A DNA stretch of 48,058 bases from Geosiphon pyriformis (taxonomy: Eukaryota > Glomeromycota > Glomeromycetes > Archaeosporales > Geosiphonaceae). Location: positions 2,864 through 50,921 of the forward strand of contig JAAOMT010000174.1 of NCBI GenBank assembly GCA_016748015.1. The letters run 5' to 3'. A model generated the notes under the pieces. The model saw nothing but the letters and a program-made list of their open reading frames with translations. It did no database searches and was not told where the DNA came from. The position numbers and the translations under genes were made by a program. Shown here in pieces: positions 9,980-20,400 of this stretch. Position 1 is the first letter of the stretch. Each line of letters begins with the position of its first letter.

Positions 9980-11312
9980 CTAATCTTGCCTCATTCTTGA
10001 GAGACAATCAACGTTGGTGTGGAGTTTTCCTGGTTTGTGGTATACAATGTATTGGTAATTAGCTAAAAATCCTGTCCATCGGGTTTGTTTTGCGTTCAGC
10101 TGGGTATTTTTGTTTTGAAGCCATTTAAGTCCAATATTATCAGTAATAATATCAAATTCTTTGGGTCTGAGGTAAAGGTTGAAATGATGTAGGGCCCAAA
10201 TTACTGCTGCGGTTTCTAATTCTGTTGTAGAGTAGTTCTTTTCGGCTGGCTTTAATGTTCTACTAGCATAAGCAATTACTCACTTATTTCCATTGTTATC
10301 TAACTGTGATAAAATAGCACCAAAGGCAGTATAAGAGGCATCAGTTGCTAACCGGAATCAGTTGCTGAAGTCTGGGTAGGTGAGGATTGGAGCTGTTGTG
10401 AGTTTTTCTTTAAGTATCTGGAAGGCATTTTGGTGTTCTTCTGTCCATTTGTATTCGACATTTTTAGTAGTAAGCTGATTGAAGGGTTTTGCAATTTCTG
10501 AGAATCCTTTGATGAATTTTCGGTAATAGAATGCTAATCCAATAAATCCTCTTAATTTTGTGGTATTTCATGGAGTCTTGCAGTTTTTGACAGTACTGAT
10601 TTTTCCAGGGTCTGGTTTAATTTCATCTTTGCTAACAATGTGACCAAGAAAAGCTAAACTTGTTTTTCTGAAGTAGCATTTTTCAATGTTTAGTTTCAAT
10701 CCTGCTTTCTGTAATCATTGAAAAACTTCTCGCAGGTGAATTAAATGTAGCTCGAAAGATGGTGAATAAACATTAGTGTCATCAAGATAAACTACTACTG
10801 ATTTCCAAAGGAGGCCTTTGTAAACAACATCCATGAGTTTTTGGAATGTTGCTGGTGCATTGCATAATCCGAAAGGCATTACATTGAACTTGTAATTTCC
10901 TCTTTGAGTGGTAAATGCTGTTTTGGGATGGTCTTTGGGATCCATAGCAACTTGCCAGTATCCACTTTCTAAATCTAATGTTGAAAAGTATTTGGACTTT
11001 CCAAGAGCATCTAACATGTTATCAATTCGGGGAAGAGGGTAGGCATTCCCAATGGTGACACTGTTGAGTTGTCGGTAATCAACACAAAATTGTATCTTTC
11101 CATTTTTCTTTTTAACTAGGACCACAGGTGAGGCCCATGGGCTCATTGATGGTTGAATAAGCCCATTGTTAAGCATCCATTGTACTTCTTCTTGGATAAA
11201 TTGGTGACTTTCTGGGACAACTCAGTAGGCTTGTTGTCACCTTGGTTTGGCATCTCCTGTATAGATTTGGTGTTGAACCAAATCAGTTCTTCCTAAGTCA
11301 TTGTTGTTTCGG
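9980..11312 (-). pseudogene. Reverse transcriptase and RNase H of element B
   Basis: The RT copies the RNA into DNA and RNase H removes the RNA. Motifs in order: a primer-grip-like start ending at QPSMSPWASPVVLVKKKNGK, FCVDYRQLNSVT, FSTLDLESGYWQVA, FNVMPFGLCNAPATFQKLM, then the catalytic box VVVYLDDTNVYSPSF (near 10770-10815), followed by LGHIVSKD and the RNase H core (ATDASYTAFGAIL, TELETAAVIWAL, ITDNIGLKWLQ, KPGKLHTNVDCLSR). TGA stops fall at aligned Arg or Trp positions (after REVFQ, after DFSN, after NGNK). A one-base slip near 11310 breaks the frame from the dUTPase region. Confidence 0.9.
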
Positions 11313-11817
11313 CAAAAATGTCAGCAAATTCTACAATTAGCTCTTTGAGCTGGGTCTGTTGTTGTGGTTCAAGTTGTCTCATGTTGATTCGAAATAGTTT
11401 TTCCATGACAACATAGTAGTTTTTAGAGCTAGAGTTTGGGTTGATTTTTGATAGTGAATGTCCAATAATTTCAGAGAAATCGGGGACTGTTTGAAGTAAT
11501 TCTTGTTGAAATATATTACTGTGAATAACTCCAATTTCTAAATTATTTAATAAAATTATGGGGTAATTATTGGGGTTGTAAAAAGTAACTCAGACTTTCT
11601 TTGTTTCTTCTGGAATATAAATGTTTGGAATCGAAATATTATGTTCCAAGCAGACTTGTTCATTGGACTCAAAAATTTGTTGTGTGGTTGTTGGCTTTGT
11701 GCAAGTGTAGATTTCCAGATGTTCTCCAAAGGATGAGATGGTAATTGGTTGTGGAAGTCTGAGAATTTGGTGGGATTTGTTCTGTGTATTAAGAGCTATA
11801 TTAACTGGAACTGTGAA
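11313..11817 (-). pseudogene. Linker between dUTPase and RT of element B
   Basis: In the dUTPase frame the sequence continues past a TGA, where element A has Arg (GFGSTGR), for about 165 codons with one more TGA after ETKKV. It ends in EFADIF, the usual entry to gypsy RT. It contains a stretch resembling a retropepsin-like or linker beta domain (FTVPVNIALNTQNKSHQILR), but I cannot assign a fold. The next frame begins LGRTDLVQHQIYTGD, the normal start of the RT domain. Confidence 0.65.
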
Positions 11818-13116
11818 TCATCCAGTTGAACCAAAACCTTGGGTTCCTCTATCGCTTTTTCCTAATTGTTCTCTTTGATTGACTAGTTGCAAACCCAAAA
11901 TATTGATTAAGGGTAGGTAAATAGCTTGGGCAATTTTTTCAGCATGTTCAATCTTGAATAGTTTGTCAGTTTCATTTTGAAGCATCACTGTTATGTCTCC
12001 AGTATATCCAGCATCAATTATTCCTCCTCTGACATTGATTCCTTTGCTTGCCAGAGAAAACCGGGAGGCAATTTGAACCATTGCTCCTGGCGGAATTTCG
12101 AGTGCAATTTTGAGATTGATTTTTGTAAGAGATTTGGGTTTGAGAACAAAAGTATCCTTGCCTGGATATTTTAGGTCATATCCAGCATCAATTTCGTGTG
12201 CTTTTTCGGGTTTTATTCCTTGTCTGTTGTTGTTGAAGTATTTAAGTTGTAAGGCAGGCTGATTTTCAATAAGGTAGATGGGTGTTGTTTCAATTTCTTC
12301 CATTTCTTCAGGTTCTCCAAATTCAATTTCATTCTCATTATTTTCGCTGGGCAAGGGGATACTAAGAGCATAGCATTCAGGACACCATTGTTCATCGCAA
12401 GGCATAATGCATTTTTCACATAGCCTAATGTTCATTTGCTCTAATCGTTGAATTTGAGCTTCTTGGGTCAAGTAGGTGTGACTTGTAATTTGGTGGTAGA
12501 CTTCTACTTCATCTTCGTAATCGAATCCAGCTAATTCTATGGTGTATTCAATGTATTCTGCTTTCTTCATTTGATGAACATCTTCTTTGGTAGCTCTATT
12601 AATTAATGCCATTACTAAGTCAAAAATTATTTCAGCATTATGAGGGTAGTGATAAAGTTTGTTGAGAGCACTGTTGTATGCTGTATTAAAAGATGTTCCT
12701 CTTTTTACTTTTTCTGAAATTGATAAAGCATATTGGCAGGTCTGATTGCAGATGCCTTCTCTCATTGCTATATCAATCCAATTGCATTTTTCCAGTAGCA
12801 TATCTCTACAAGTCAAACAAAGGGTGTTGTCCCATTTTCCGCTTCTTTTTATTAGATGGCCCCATTGCTCTTTGTGGCAAGCCTTGCAGTAATAACAAGT
12901 ATGATTCTCATATTCTTCTTCAAGTGAAATGCAGGCTTCCATTAATGATAGTTTTTTGTGGCAGTCCTTACATTTAAGGGGAATATAGGGGTGTTGTTTT
13001 CTTGGTTCGGGTTTTGAGTAAGGTATATTCCATCCAGAGGTTTCGGGTTTAATGTGTAGGGTAAAATGTTCTTGTTCTGTTTCATTGGCCCAGTTGGATG
13101 TTGATCCAAGAGCCAT
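11818..13116 (-). CDS. Cys-rich module fused to dUTPase, element B
   Basis: 432 uninterrupted codons, part of the pol polyprotein; the ATG at 13116 is probably internal. The N-terminal half has paired cysteines: CKDC near residue 49, CYYCKAC near 74, CLTC near 99, CNQTC near 121, and later CEKCIMPC and CPEC, an arrangement that suggests zinc binding. The C-terminal 140 residues are a dUTPase with all five motifs: DAGYDL, ASRFSLASKG, GGIIDAGYTGDI, KIAQAIYLPL and RGTQGFGSTG. dUTPase hydrolyses dUTP and would keep uracil out of the cDNA. The order protease, Cys module, dUTPase, RT is shared with element A. I know no name for the Cys module. Confidence 0.88.
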   Translation of the reverse strand: MALGSTSNWANETEQEHFTLHIKPETSGWNIPYSKPEPRKQHPYIPLKCKDCHKKLSLMEACISLEEEYENHTCYYCKACHKEQWGHLIKRSGKWDNTLCLTCRDMLLEKCNWIDIAMREGICNQTCQYALSISEKVKRGTSFNTAYNSALNKLYHYPHNAEIIFDLVMALINRATKEDVHQMKKAEYIEYTIELAGFDYEDEVEVYHQITSHTYLTQEAQIQRLEQMNIRLCEKCIMPCDEQWCPECYALSIPLPSENNENEIEFGEPEEMEEIETTPIYLIENQPALQLKYFNNNRQGIKPEKAHEIDAGYDLKYPGKDTFVLKPKSLTKINLKIALEIPPGAMVQIASRFSLASKGINVRGGIIDAGYTGDITVMLQNETDKLFKIEHAEKIAQAIYLPLINILGLQLVNQREQLGKSDRGTQGFGSTG

Positions 13117-13799
13117 GAATGTTTCGATTATTGGTTTTTTTTCTTCTGGTTCAAATTTAAAAGCTGGGGCTTTTTCAGAGCGTTTGTTGAATGTACCACA
13201 AATGGCAGATACCCGGGCGTGTTGTCCTTGGTAAGAGATTGTTAACTCTTGTGTTTCTCAATTCAGATTAGCATTGGCTTTTTGAAGCCAATCATTTCTG
13301 ACAAGAGCTTAATACTGGGGTGCATTCATTACAAGAACTTTGACTGGAATGGTGATTCCATCAAGAGTGAATGGAAAATTGTCAATTTCTCTTACTGGGG
13401 TCTTTTTCATGTCATCAGCAGTGACAATTACTGTTTGAGCTGGTTAGTCGACATTTCTTTTCAACTGTTGCATTAACTGGTAGGTGATAATGTTTCCGGC
13501 AGATCCACTGTCTAGGATCAAGTGAATTGGCTTTCCTTCTACTTCAGCTTCTGTGTATATTACAGTGATGGCTTTTTGCTCATTAGCCGCTGTATTGCTA
13601 AGCAAAAATGGTGATTCATTTGCTTCAAATTCAAAAGAAAAGATATCAGAAAGATTGGCGTTTTCAGCAATTCGGGCTGGTGGAATAGTGATGTGGTTAT
13701 GAGAAGGGTTTCATTGTTGTTGTGCTGTAGCTCTACCTTCCGAAAGTACAGTATAGTGAAAATCCTGTTCTTCCGGCATTGTTAAATAACTGGGTTGAG
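13117..13799 (-). pseudogene. Aspartic protease of element B
   Basis: The protease matures Gag-Pol. The core LILDSGSAGNIITYQLM keeps the catalytic DSG, followed by the flap-side stretch IDNFPFTLDGITIPVKVLV and QALVRNDWLQKAN, which fit a clan AA protease. Stops: TGA after ATAQQQ, TAA after NVD and TGA after NANLN (Trp in element A). The frame overlaps the end of gag. The gag stop (TAA 13784-13782) is followed after two bases by ATG 13779, and the protease frame is the -1 frame relative to gag, open upstream through TQPSYLT. Confidence 0.82.
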
Positions 13800-15590
13800 T
13801 GTGGTAATGGTTGGGTCTTGGTTGAGTGGTATTTTAGGGAACAATTGGTTGTTCGAACTGATTCTACTGTTGTTTACTTGGTATCGGTTTTGTGGTGTAA
13901 ATTGATTTTGTGTAATCAGTCTTCAAGCAGGTACTTGATAATGTTGTGTGGGTGGTTGTTGGTATTGCTGTTGGATTGGTTGTGGGGCAGGCTGATAATA
14001 GTTATTTTGGTATTGGGGTTTTGGTGAATAGTAAGCTGGTGGTGATAGTTGATAATAAGATTGCTGTGGTGGAGAGTAACATTGATTACTCCTATTTTGT
14101 TGGTCTCGTTGCAGCTTTCTGCAATCTCTTTTCCAGTGGCCAGAGATTCCACAGTAATGGCAATTCTGGGGCTGGTTATTGGAAAGTGGTGCAAAGTTAT
14201 TTTGATTTCGTCTTTGGGGTGGTTGATATCTTTGGGGTTGTTGTTGTTGTTGGTTGGTAAAATAGTTTTCGACCTTCTTTGTGAGTTGGTCAATTTTTTC
14301 CTCAGCTGCTAAGCTGGTTTCTCCAATTGCCAAATTTACAAGTTTTGTATGATTGGCTTCTTCTATAGCTATTTTGTATCTTTTCGCATGCTGTATGGCA
14401 GAGTTTAAATCTTCTGGCACGTGTAGGTGAACCTTTTTAATTAGTTTATCTTTTAGACCAGTGATAAATTGATCCAAGATTTGAGCATCGGAATAATAAT
14501 CATTTGTCTTGAGTTGGCAAATTCATCTGAGAAGTTTGTTGAATTTCCCAATATAAGTCATAACGGATTCGGAGGGTTCTTGTTTGATATTTCAAAAACG
14601 ATTGCGAAAAGTGATGGAGGTATTATTGTCGGTGAACTGTTTAAGGAAGGCTGCTTTGAAAACATTTCAATTATTAAATAGGGCAGCAAGGTTTTCAAAC
14701 CATTCTCCTGCTGTTCCTTTGAGAAAGTAGGGAATTGTTCTTAACATTCTGGCAGCGTTCCATCCATTTGCATCTCCAGCTTTAGTAACTTGGTCGAGCC
14801 ATTCTTGGGGACTGGTTTTAATATCTTCTCCATTGAATTCAGGAATTTTTGCAATGTATGTTGTCATTTCGTCTTCTCCGTTTTCATCATCTATTGATTT
14901 TTCTTTGGTTATTTCAGAGTTGTTTTCTTTGTTTGCTACTGTCTCAGAGTGTTCACTTTGATTTTCAGCTAGAAAATCAAGGAGATTGGAATTAGTTTGA
15001 AGGGGTTCTTGTTGTCTGGTGGGACTTCTGAGTGATGTAAAATCTTCTGGTCTTGCAAATCAATTCAAGAGTGAATTAGGTGTTTGTGCTTGTGCAAGTA
15101 AAGCTAGAAAAGGTGTGATAGTAAGTGGAAGTTTTGAGCTGGTTCTTTGTTCAGGTGTTTGTAAATGTTTGAATGATATTTTGGGAGTATTGGGTGTTGT
15201 GTGAACAGGTCGGTTATTTTTTTGTCTTTTGTTGCTACTAGTTTCAGTTTCAAATTCGAGTTCAAAGGCAAATTGTGCATTTGAAGGATATTTTTCTTTG
15301 CAGAATTGAATGATATTATAATCAAGTTCCTTAAAATAAGTAGCACAAGCTTCAGCACTAATGTTTTCTGATTCAGTATTGGAATAGTGTAGTATGTTCT
15401 CAAGAAGATCTTTTTTAACTGTTGTAATATTATAGTTCCCAAAGAGATAGTCATTGATTCAATTTTCGATGTATTGAAAAAATGTATTCTTGAAAGCTAT
15501 GATTCCGTCACATATTTCAAATCATTGTTTGCAGTGTGTGTAAATTGATTGATAGTACTCTAAGGTTGTGATGTCTGAGGCGGTCACCAC
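13782..15590 (-). pseudogene. gag of element B with CCHC zinc knuckle
   Basis: One frame (codons starting at 15590) reads a Gag of about 600 residues. It has an N-terminal part of unknown fold, a linker rich in Ser, Glu and Asn, a retrotransposon capsid domain (PEFNGEDIKTSPQEWLDQV, WNAARMLRTIPYFLKGTAG, EWFENL), a zinc knuckle CHYCGISGHWKRDC, and a tail rich in Gln, Pro and Tyr. Gag assembles particles and binds the element RNA. Several TGA or other stops interrupt it (after THCKQ, YIEN, SLLN, RNRF, NKLLR, QVPA). There is no ATG between the upstream stop and the conserved N-terminus; the first codons are GTG GTG. Confidence 0.85.
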
Positions 15591-15611
15591 TTTGAATTTG
15601 TTGCTGTGTTA

Positions 15612-15655
15612 TTTCTGTGGAAGAGCACCAAATGTTACTAGAAGTTTTTGGTCTC
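15612..15655 (-). promoter_or_regulatory. Primer-site region and U5/PBS stem of element B
   Basis: Minus-strand TTTGGTGCTCTT (15632-15621) follows the LTR end. Inside the LTR, minus-strand GAGACCAAAAA (15655-15645) is complementary to it with one bulge. The TGG beginning fits a tRNA CCA end, but the rest shows no obvious T-arm match. Confidence 0.5.
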
Positions 15656-16611
15656 TTTTCTTAAATGTTGGTAATGTTGATTTGCTGTGAATTCACGTTT
15701 TTAGGAAGTAGTTGAACCTCCAATAACTGAATTTATCTTCAAATTATCTCTTATAATTTGAACTGCTGGACTTATAAGTGGAATGGCCAATTCCTTGCCA
15801 GTTACTTTATGTAGTTACGTTGTAGTAAATGTCAACTTTTTCCCAGGAATTGCTTGTTTGGAAGCTCATTAAAATGTATAGTTACTTTGCTGTGAAAGTC
15901 AACTCTTCTACAAGAATTTTGTCTGTAGGCTACCCTAATGATTGTAATAAGAAAAAAAAAGGAAAATAAAAGAAATGTAAAAGAAATAGAATTTTGTCAA
16001 GAGAAACGTTTTCTATCCAGGCCTGAAGTCACTAACAGTTTACTGAAATTGGTAGCTAATCAATTTCGAAATGTTAGTTGGGTTTTTGGGGGTTTTTCCA
16101 AGTATAATAATTAAAGAATTTGGTTTTTCGAATTTATTTGATATTTATTTTTTTGTGTGTATAAAAATGGTTTTTAAGAGATAAATCTAAAGTAAGATAC
16201 ATTTTCTCAAAGAGAGAAGCTCTTCTTTTATACAACTTGTTGTAACACTATTTTATGAACTTGAACTTTGCTATTTTCTACAATTTTGCTGAACTAAAGA
16301 TACATTTCGGCAAACTACAAGTTATTTCAGCAAACTATTAGATATTTCGGTGAACTATCAATTATTTTGGCAAATTTCTACAAATTTCGGCAAACTCTGA
16401 ATATTACATAGTTCGGGGTATTGCATGATTGATCATCGCAATTAGGTTATATTTGTGTTGTGTACAATTTGGGTTATTAATTAAATGATAATTTCGGACA
16501 TTTTTGCTAATGTAATAAGTGATCATTTGAAATGATAATATATGCTAATTAATGATAGGAATTATAAGATAATTTTATGCTAAATAATATCTCTAATTTC
16601 ATCTGGTAATA
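15633..16611 (-). repeat. Element B 5' LTR
   Basis: Partner of 6757-7738, about 979 bp. In plus-strand reading it begins TGTTACTAGAAG and ends GGTAATA, the last being a C-to-T change from GGTAACA. U3 repeats are at about 16275-16400. It would hold the promoter of the element. Confidence 0.88.
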
Positions 16612-17205
16612 CTATCCTTAAATTCTTAATTCCTATACTCTTCCTTTGGGGTCTTTTACCAGGCTATCTTTGATGTTAATAACTCAGTGCTTAATTTTTA
16701 ATCAATTAGTAAAACAAAGAAATAATAAAAATAAAAGAAAATAAAAGAAAATAAGCCAAAGTAATAAATATTAGTATCCTATTAATAGCTGTGATCAAGA
16801 ACTATTGTTCCAGTATAGTTAAGTATTAATTGTTATCAACATGAAGTATTAATAGTGAAGAGTGAATTTGATATTGAATAATTATTTATTTGATATTTGT
16901 GAAGTAAAAGGTTGCTTAGATTAAATCTAAATTGGAAGATCTGTTTTTTTTCTATTTTTAACACTACTGATATATATACATAATTAAGATTTCTCAATTC
17001 CTCAATTCTTCACACCAGAAATCCTACAATTCCTTTGAAAAAAATTCTGGAATTCTGGAATCCTGCAATTTCTTATATGAGAATTCTGAAATTTCTGAAA
17101 TCCTGCAATTTTTTTGAGAAAAATCCTGGAATTTTATATTTACTATGACTACTTCTGATTGGCTAATTTATGTACTAATATATGTTCCATATTCTATAAG
17201 TAACA
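16612..17205 (-). repeat. Solo LTR of family A, left part (minus strand), with duplication CTAT of element B
   Basis: It begins with CTAT (16612-16615), the second copy of the element B duplication. It then follows the reverse complement of the element A LTR from the CTGGTAAAAGA region through the GGAATTCCTGG-type repeats (about 16995-17140) to GTAACA at 17200-17205. The TATATATA box is recognisable near 16970-16980. With 6511-6756 it makes one LTR, and no internal region of family A remains, so it is a solo LTR. Confidence 0.75.
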
Positions 17206-17300
17206 ATATTATCTAATATTATTGCATACTATTCTGTGTTATGTCATATTCTGGTTATGTTTCTTCATAACTTCAGATCAGTTTTTCTACTTAGATAACA
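17206..17300 (-). repeat. Inverted LTR arm of element C, piece 3 (outer end)
   Basis: This is the reverse complement of about 1445-1540, ending ATAACA at 17295-17300, the mirror of the TGTTAT start at 1445. The next four bases are ATGT, the right copy of the element C duplication. The three pieces total about 491 bp against 490 bp in the left arm. Confidence 0.75.
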
Positions 17301-17421
17301 ATGTTTTACAAGTGCAGCCCAATTACTATCTAGTATACAGAATCAAAACTATAGATCCTAACTAAACACAATTCACATATTTACCATATATGACCAGTCA
17401 CTTAGACTAATTAAAGCAATA

Positions 17422-20400
17422 TTAAGTCTTTATACAAACAGAAACTAAACCACTAAAACCAGAAAAAAACAAACAAGATATATAGAAACCAAAACTAACT
17501 CCAAAAAAATCATTAATACCTATTAACTTAACTATACCATTTGATAGAACCAGCACTGTGCCAACAGATATCATAGACACCACCTCTAAATTACCAATTA
17601 AATTTTTTTTTTATATCTACTCTAAACTTAAATCTAATATCTTACAACTTAAAATGGTGTTGCATACCTAAACCACATAAAATTAACCAAGATTTGGGCA
17701 GTCTCTCTATGATTTTCAAAAATTCTTACCACCTCCTAAAACCACTTCATAAGCACAAAGCTTTTGTAGAAAAGTACATATAAGCCAACATCAGATAAAC
17801 ACAAAAAAAAAGATTTCACAATCACAAAAAAAATAAGAAGACAAGAACCATTCAAAAACTTCCAAATTAAAATACATTTAAACAAAATTGCCTTATAAGA
17901 GACAGACTCCTTGTTACATATAAACACATAATTGGAAAACTCAATCTCTCTACAATATAAACATAAAACACCAAGATAACATTTGTTGTAAAACCTCTTC
18001 TTAATAGCAATAAGCAGCCTTCTATAGACAGTCTTCATAAAATAAGTACATAAACCAGCCAAAGTTCTGCTTATAGACTCTAACAGCATGTGTAAATTTG
18101 GATGCCAAACTGCTATAGTATGAACTCAATCAACATCACAAACTAAAAAACTATCTAAAACCTTAGAACCAGGACCAATTTTCTAGCATGCATAATTTAT
18201 TAACTTAAAAATGTTCCAAACAAAATAACAAATATTACCAAAAACTGACAAACTATTAGTTACAATAAAGCATTCACACATATTAAGCAGCTACTCTTAT
18301 CAAAACATCTGTATAAATATTACCCAAAACTTCTGAATAGTCTCTAATCTTCGACTAGACTACAGAAATATTTTTATTAACAATCAAATTTGCAATATGT
18401 CTTCTCTCCATCCAACAACTATTACAAAAATTGGGACCAAATAACTTCAACTCTAAGACACATGTATCTAATATAACCTAATTGTTTAAACACACTACTA
18501 CCAAACAAGAAAAAGACACATATTTCAAAACCAAAGCAATACCACATTTGTTCAAAAGTCTGTCACAGAAGGCCACACCAAATTTTTTTAAAGAACTAAC
18601 TTGATCATAGTAAAAAAATGACTCCAAAACACTCGAAACAGAAAACCTGCCAGGACAAAAGAAAGCACAAGGCAAATTGTTTACCATAAAAATACCATTT
18701 TCCAAAAAAACCTGCACAATTCTGGCCAAAAAATTGTTTAAAGAACTAACTTATAACTGCATTAGATATTGTAAAAGATTCAAAAAAATCCAGTCCAAAA
18801 CCTGTAAATCCAAAAATCTGTATTCAAAAAGCTGATCAAAAATTCCAAAAGCATTAGCAAACATGACAACTGAAGCTAATTTCCTTTCAACCTAAACTTG
18901 CTTAAATGTTTTCAGACTATACAATAAAAAATAATATAGCATTTTATTTAGAAAATCACAAAGCAGTCTAGTCTTTGACTTAAAATTTTTCTTAAACAAA
19001 GCATCCCAATGCTGGTAAACAATAGAAGGGATAAAACTAAACTGAATACAGTAGTCAATAATGGGCTGCAGAACTGCTGAGACCAAATACAAGAACTGTT
19101 TATCCGAAATAGTCTTTTTTAATACCATATTGGAAAAAAACTTAATATTAGACTAAATCTTAGCCAAACTGAACTTGGATAAACTATTAGTAAATAAAAA
19201 AATATCTAAATACCTGTAAGGTATACCACACTTGGCAATTAAAATAAGAGACCCACTAATCCTAAGAGCAGTATTCTTAACTCTCCTATTGATAAGAATG
19301 GCAATTATTTTGTTGTTATTAATTGAAATGTTATTAATTGAGAAAAATTTATTGGCAATATCTAATATAAATTGTGTAGCAGTTTGGCTATTTCCAATCC
19401 AGATAGTATCATCCACAAAAGCCCCAGTCATAAAAAAAGAAGTCATTCTATCTATATTATCAATTCTTTTTGTTTTGGCCACAAACTTGGTATCAATCCA
19501 GTAATTATATACACATCTGTCTTTTGACTTTGCATAAAAGATGATCATAAAAAATTTGTTAAAGAAAAGAAGAGAACACTTCATCTTAATTAAAACTATT
19601 GAGCACCCAATATTCATCTAAAAAACCAAAATCTGTTATAACTCTGTTCAATCTATCCTTATGAATTCCACCAAAAAACTTAATGAATCTCTCGCATATT
19701 TTAATATACTGCAAATTAGCTCTCAAATAATGCCAACCAACCAAATTATATATTTTGTGCATATCCTGCAACATCAATTAAACTTTTCTGCCTTTTTCCA
19801 AAACATCTTTAACCACAAACCAACTGCAAAAATAGGAGACTGCATCAAAGTATCCTTTAAAACAAAGAAGTTATCTTTACAGAAAACACCAAATTTACTG
19901 CAGATAAAAAAGATCTGATCCGAAAAAATTTTAGAAAGAATTTTATGAATAGTTTCAACCAGAGCAATAGGACAAATATTTGTCAAAATGTCATTCTATT
20001 TATAAGGTTTGGGTATCATTGAAACTCATGCCTTTTTCCATAAAATTGGAACAGCACCCAACTTCAAGCACAAATTTAAAAAGTCCAAAAAACTCCTGAG
20101 AATGTTGTTATCACAATTTTTTCACAATTTATTAGGAATTTTACTAAGACTAATAGTTTTCTTATCAGGCAAATGTTTGACAACTTGAACTAACTCACTA
20201 AAACTGATAATGTTCATAATATCAGAGAAAGTATTGTTATTTACATGCTGCAAAAAGACATACTAACAGGCCCAAAGATCAAGCAAAGATCCAGAAACTA
20301 AATTTTTTCTGATCCATCTTTTCATTATAACATTAATCTTAAATTTAACATTATCAGAATTCAAAACCAGCTTATTATCAACAATTAAATAGTCAAAAAC

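Larger units (their letters stand above)
6757..16611 (-). mobile_element. Element B: full-length Ty3/gypsy retrotransposon with dUTPase and third ORF
   Basis: Two LTRs of about 980 bp (6757-7738 and 15633-16611) enclose, in minus-strand order, the primer site, gag with CCHC knuckle, protease, Cys-rich module, dUTPase, RT, RNase H, integrase, an extra ORF and a polypurine tract. The flanking duplication is CTAT. Gag and pol contain scattered stops and at least two frame changes, so this copy is dead, but the Cys-rich/dUTPase segment (432 codons) and the third ORF (242 codons) are uninterrupted. It lies inside an LTR of family A. Confidence 0.9.
1445..17300 (+). mobile_element. Element C: truncated Ty3/gypsy derivative with two inverted U3 ends, carrying later insertions
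   Basis: Element C consists of a full LTR (1445-2484), a decayed gag and part of the protease (2485-4761), and then the first 490 bp or so of the same LTR in inverted orientation. That inverted arm is split by a Tc1 insertion (4910-6264) and by an interrupted solo LTR of family A (6511-17205), so its pieces are 4756-4907, 6267-6510 and 17206-17300. Both outer ends are U3 starts (TGTTAT at the left, ATAACA at the right), and the whole is flanked by ATGT. RT, RNase H and integrase are absent. The element could not move by itself and must have been integrated by machinery supplied in trans. Confidence 0.7.

Noticed and set aside
13946-14312. Open frames on the plus strand opposite gag of element B
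   Set aside because: Shadows of the Gln/Pro/Tyr-rich gag tail on the other strand.
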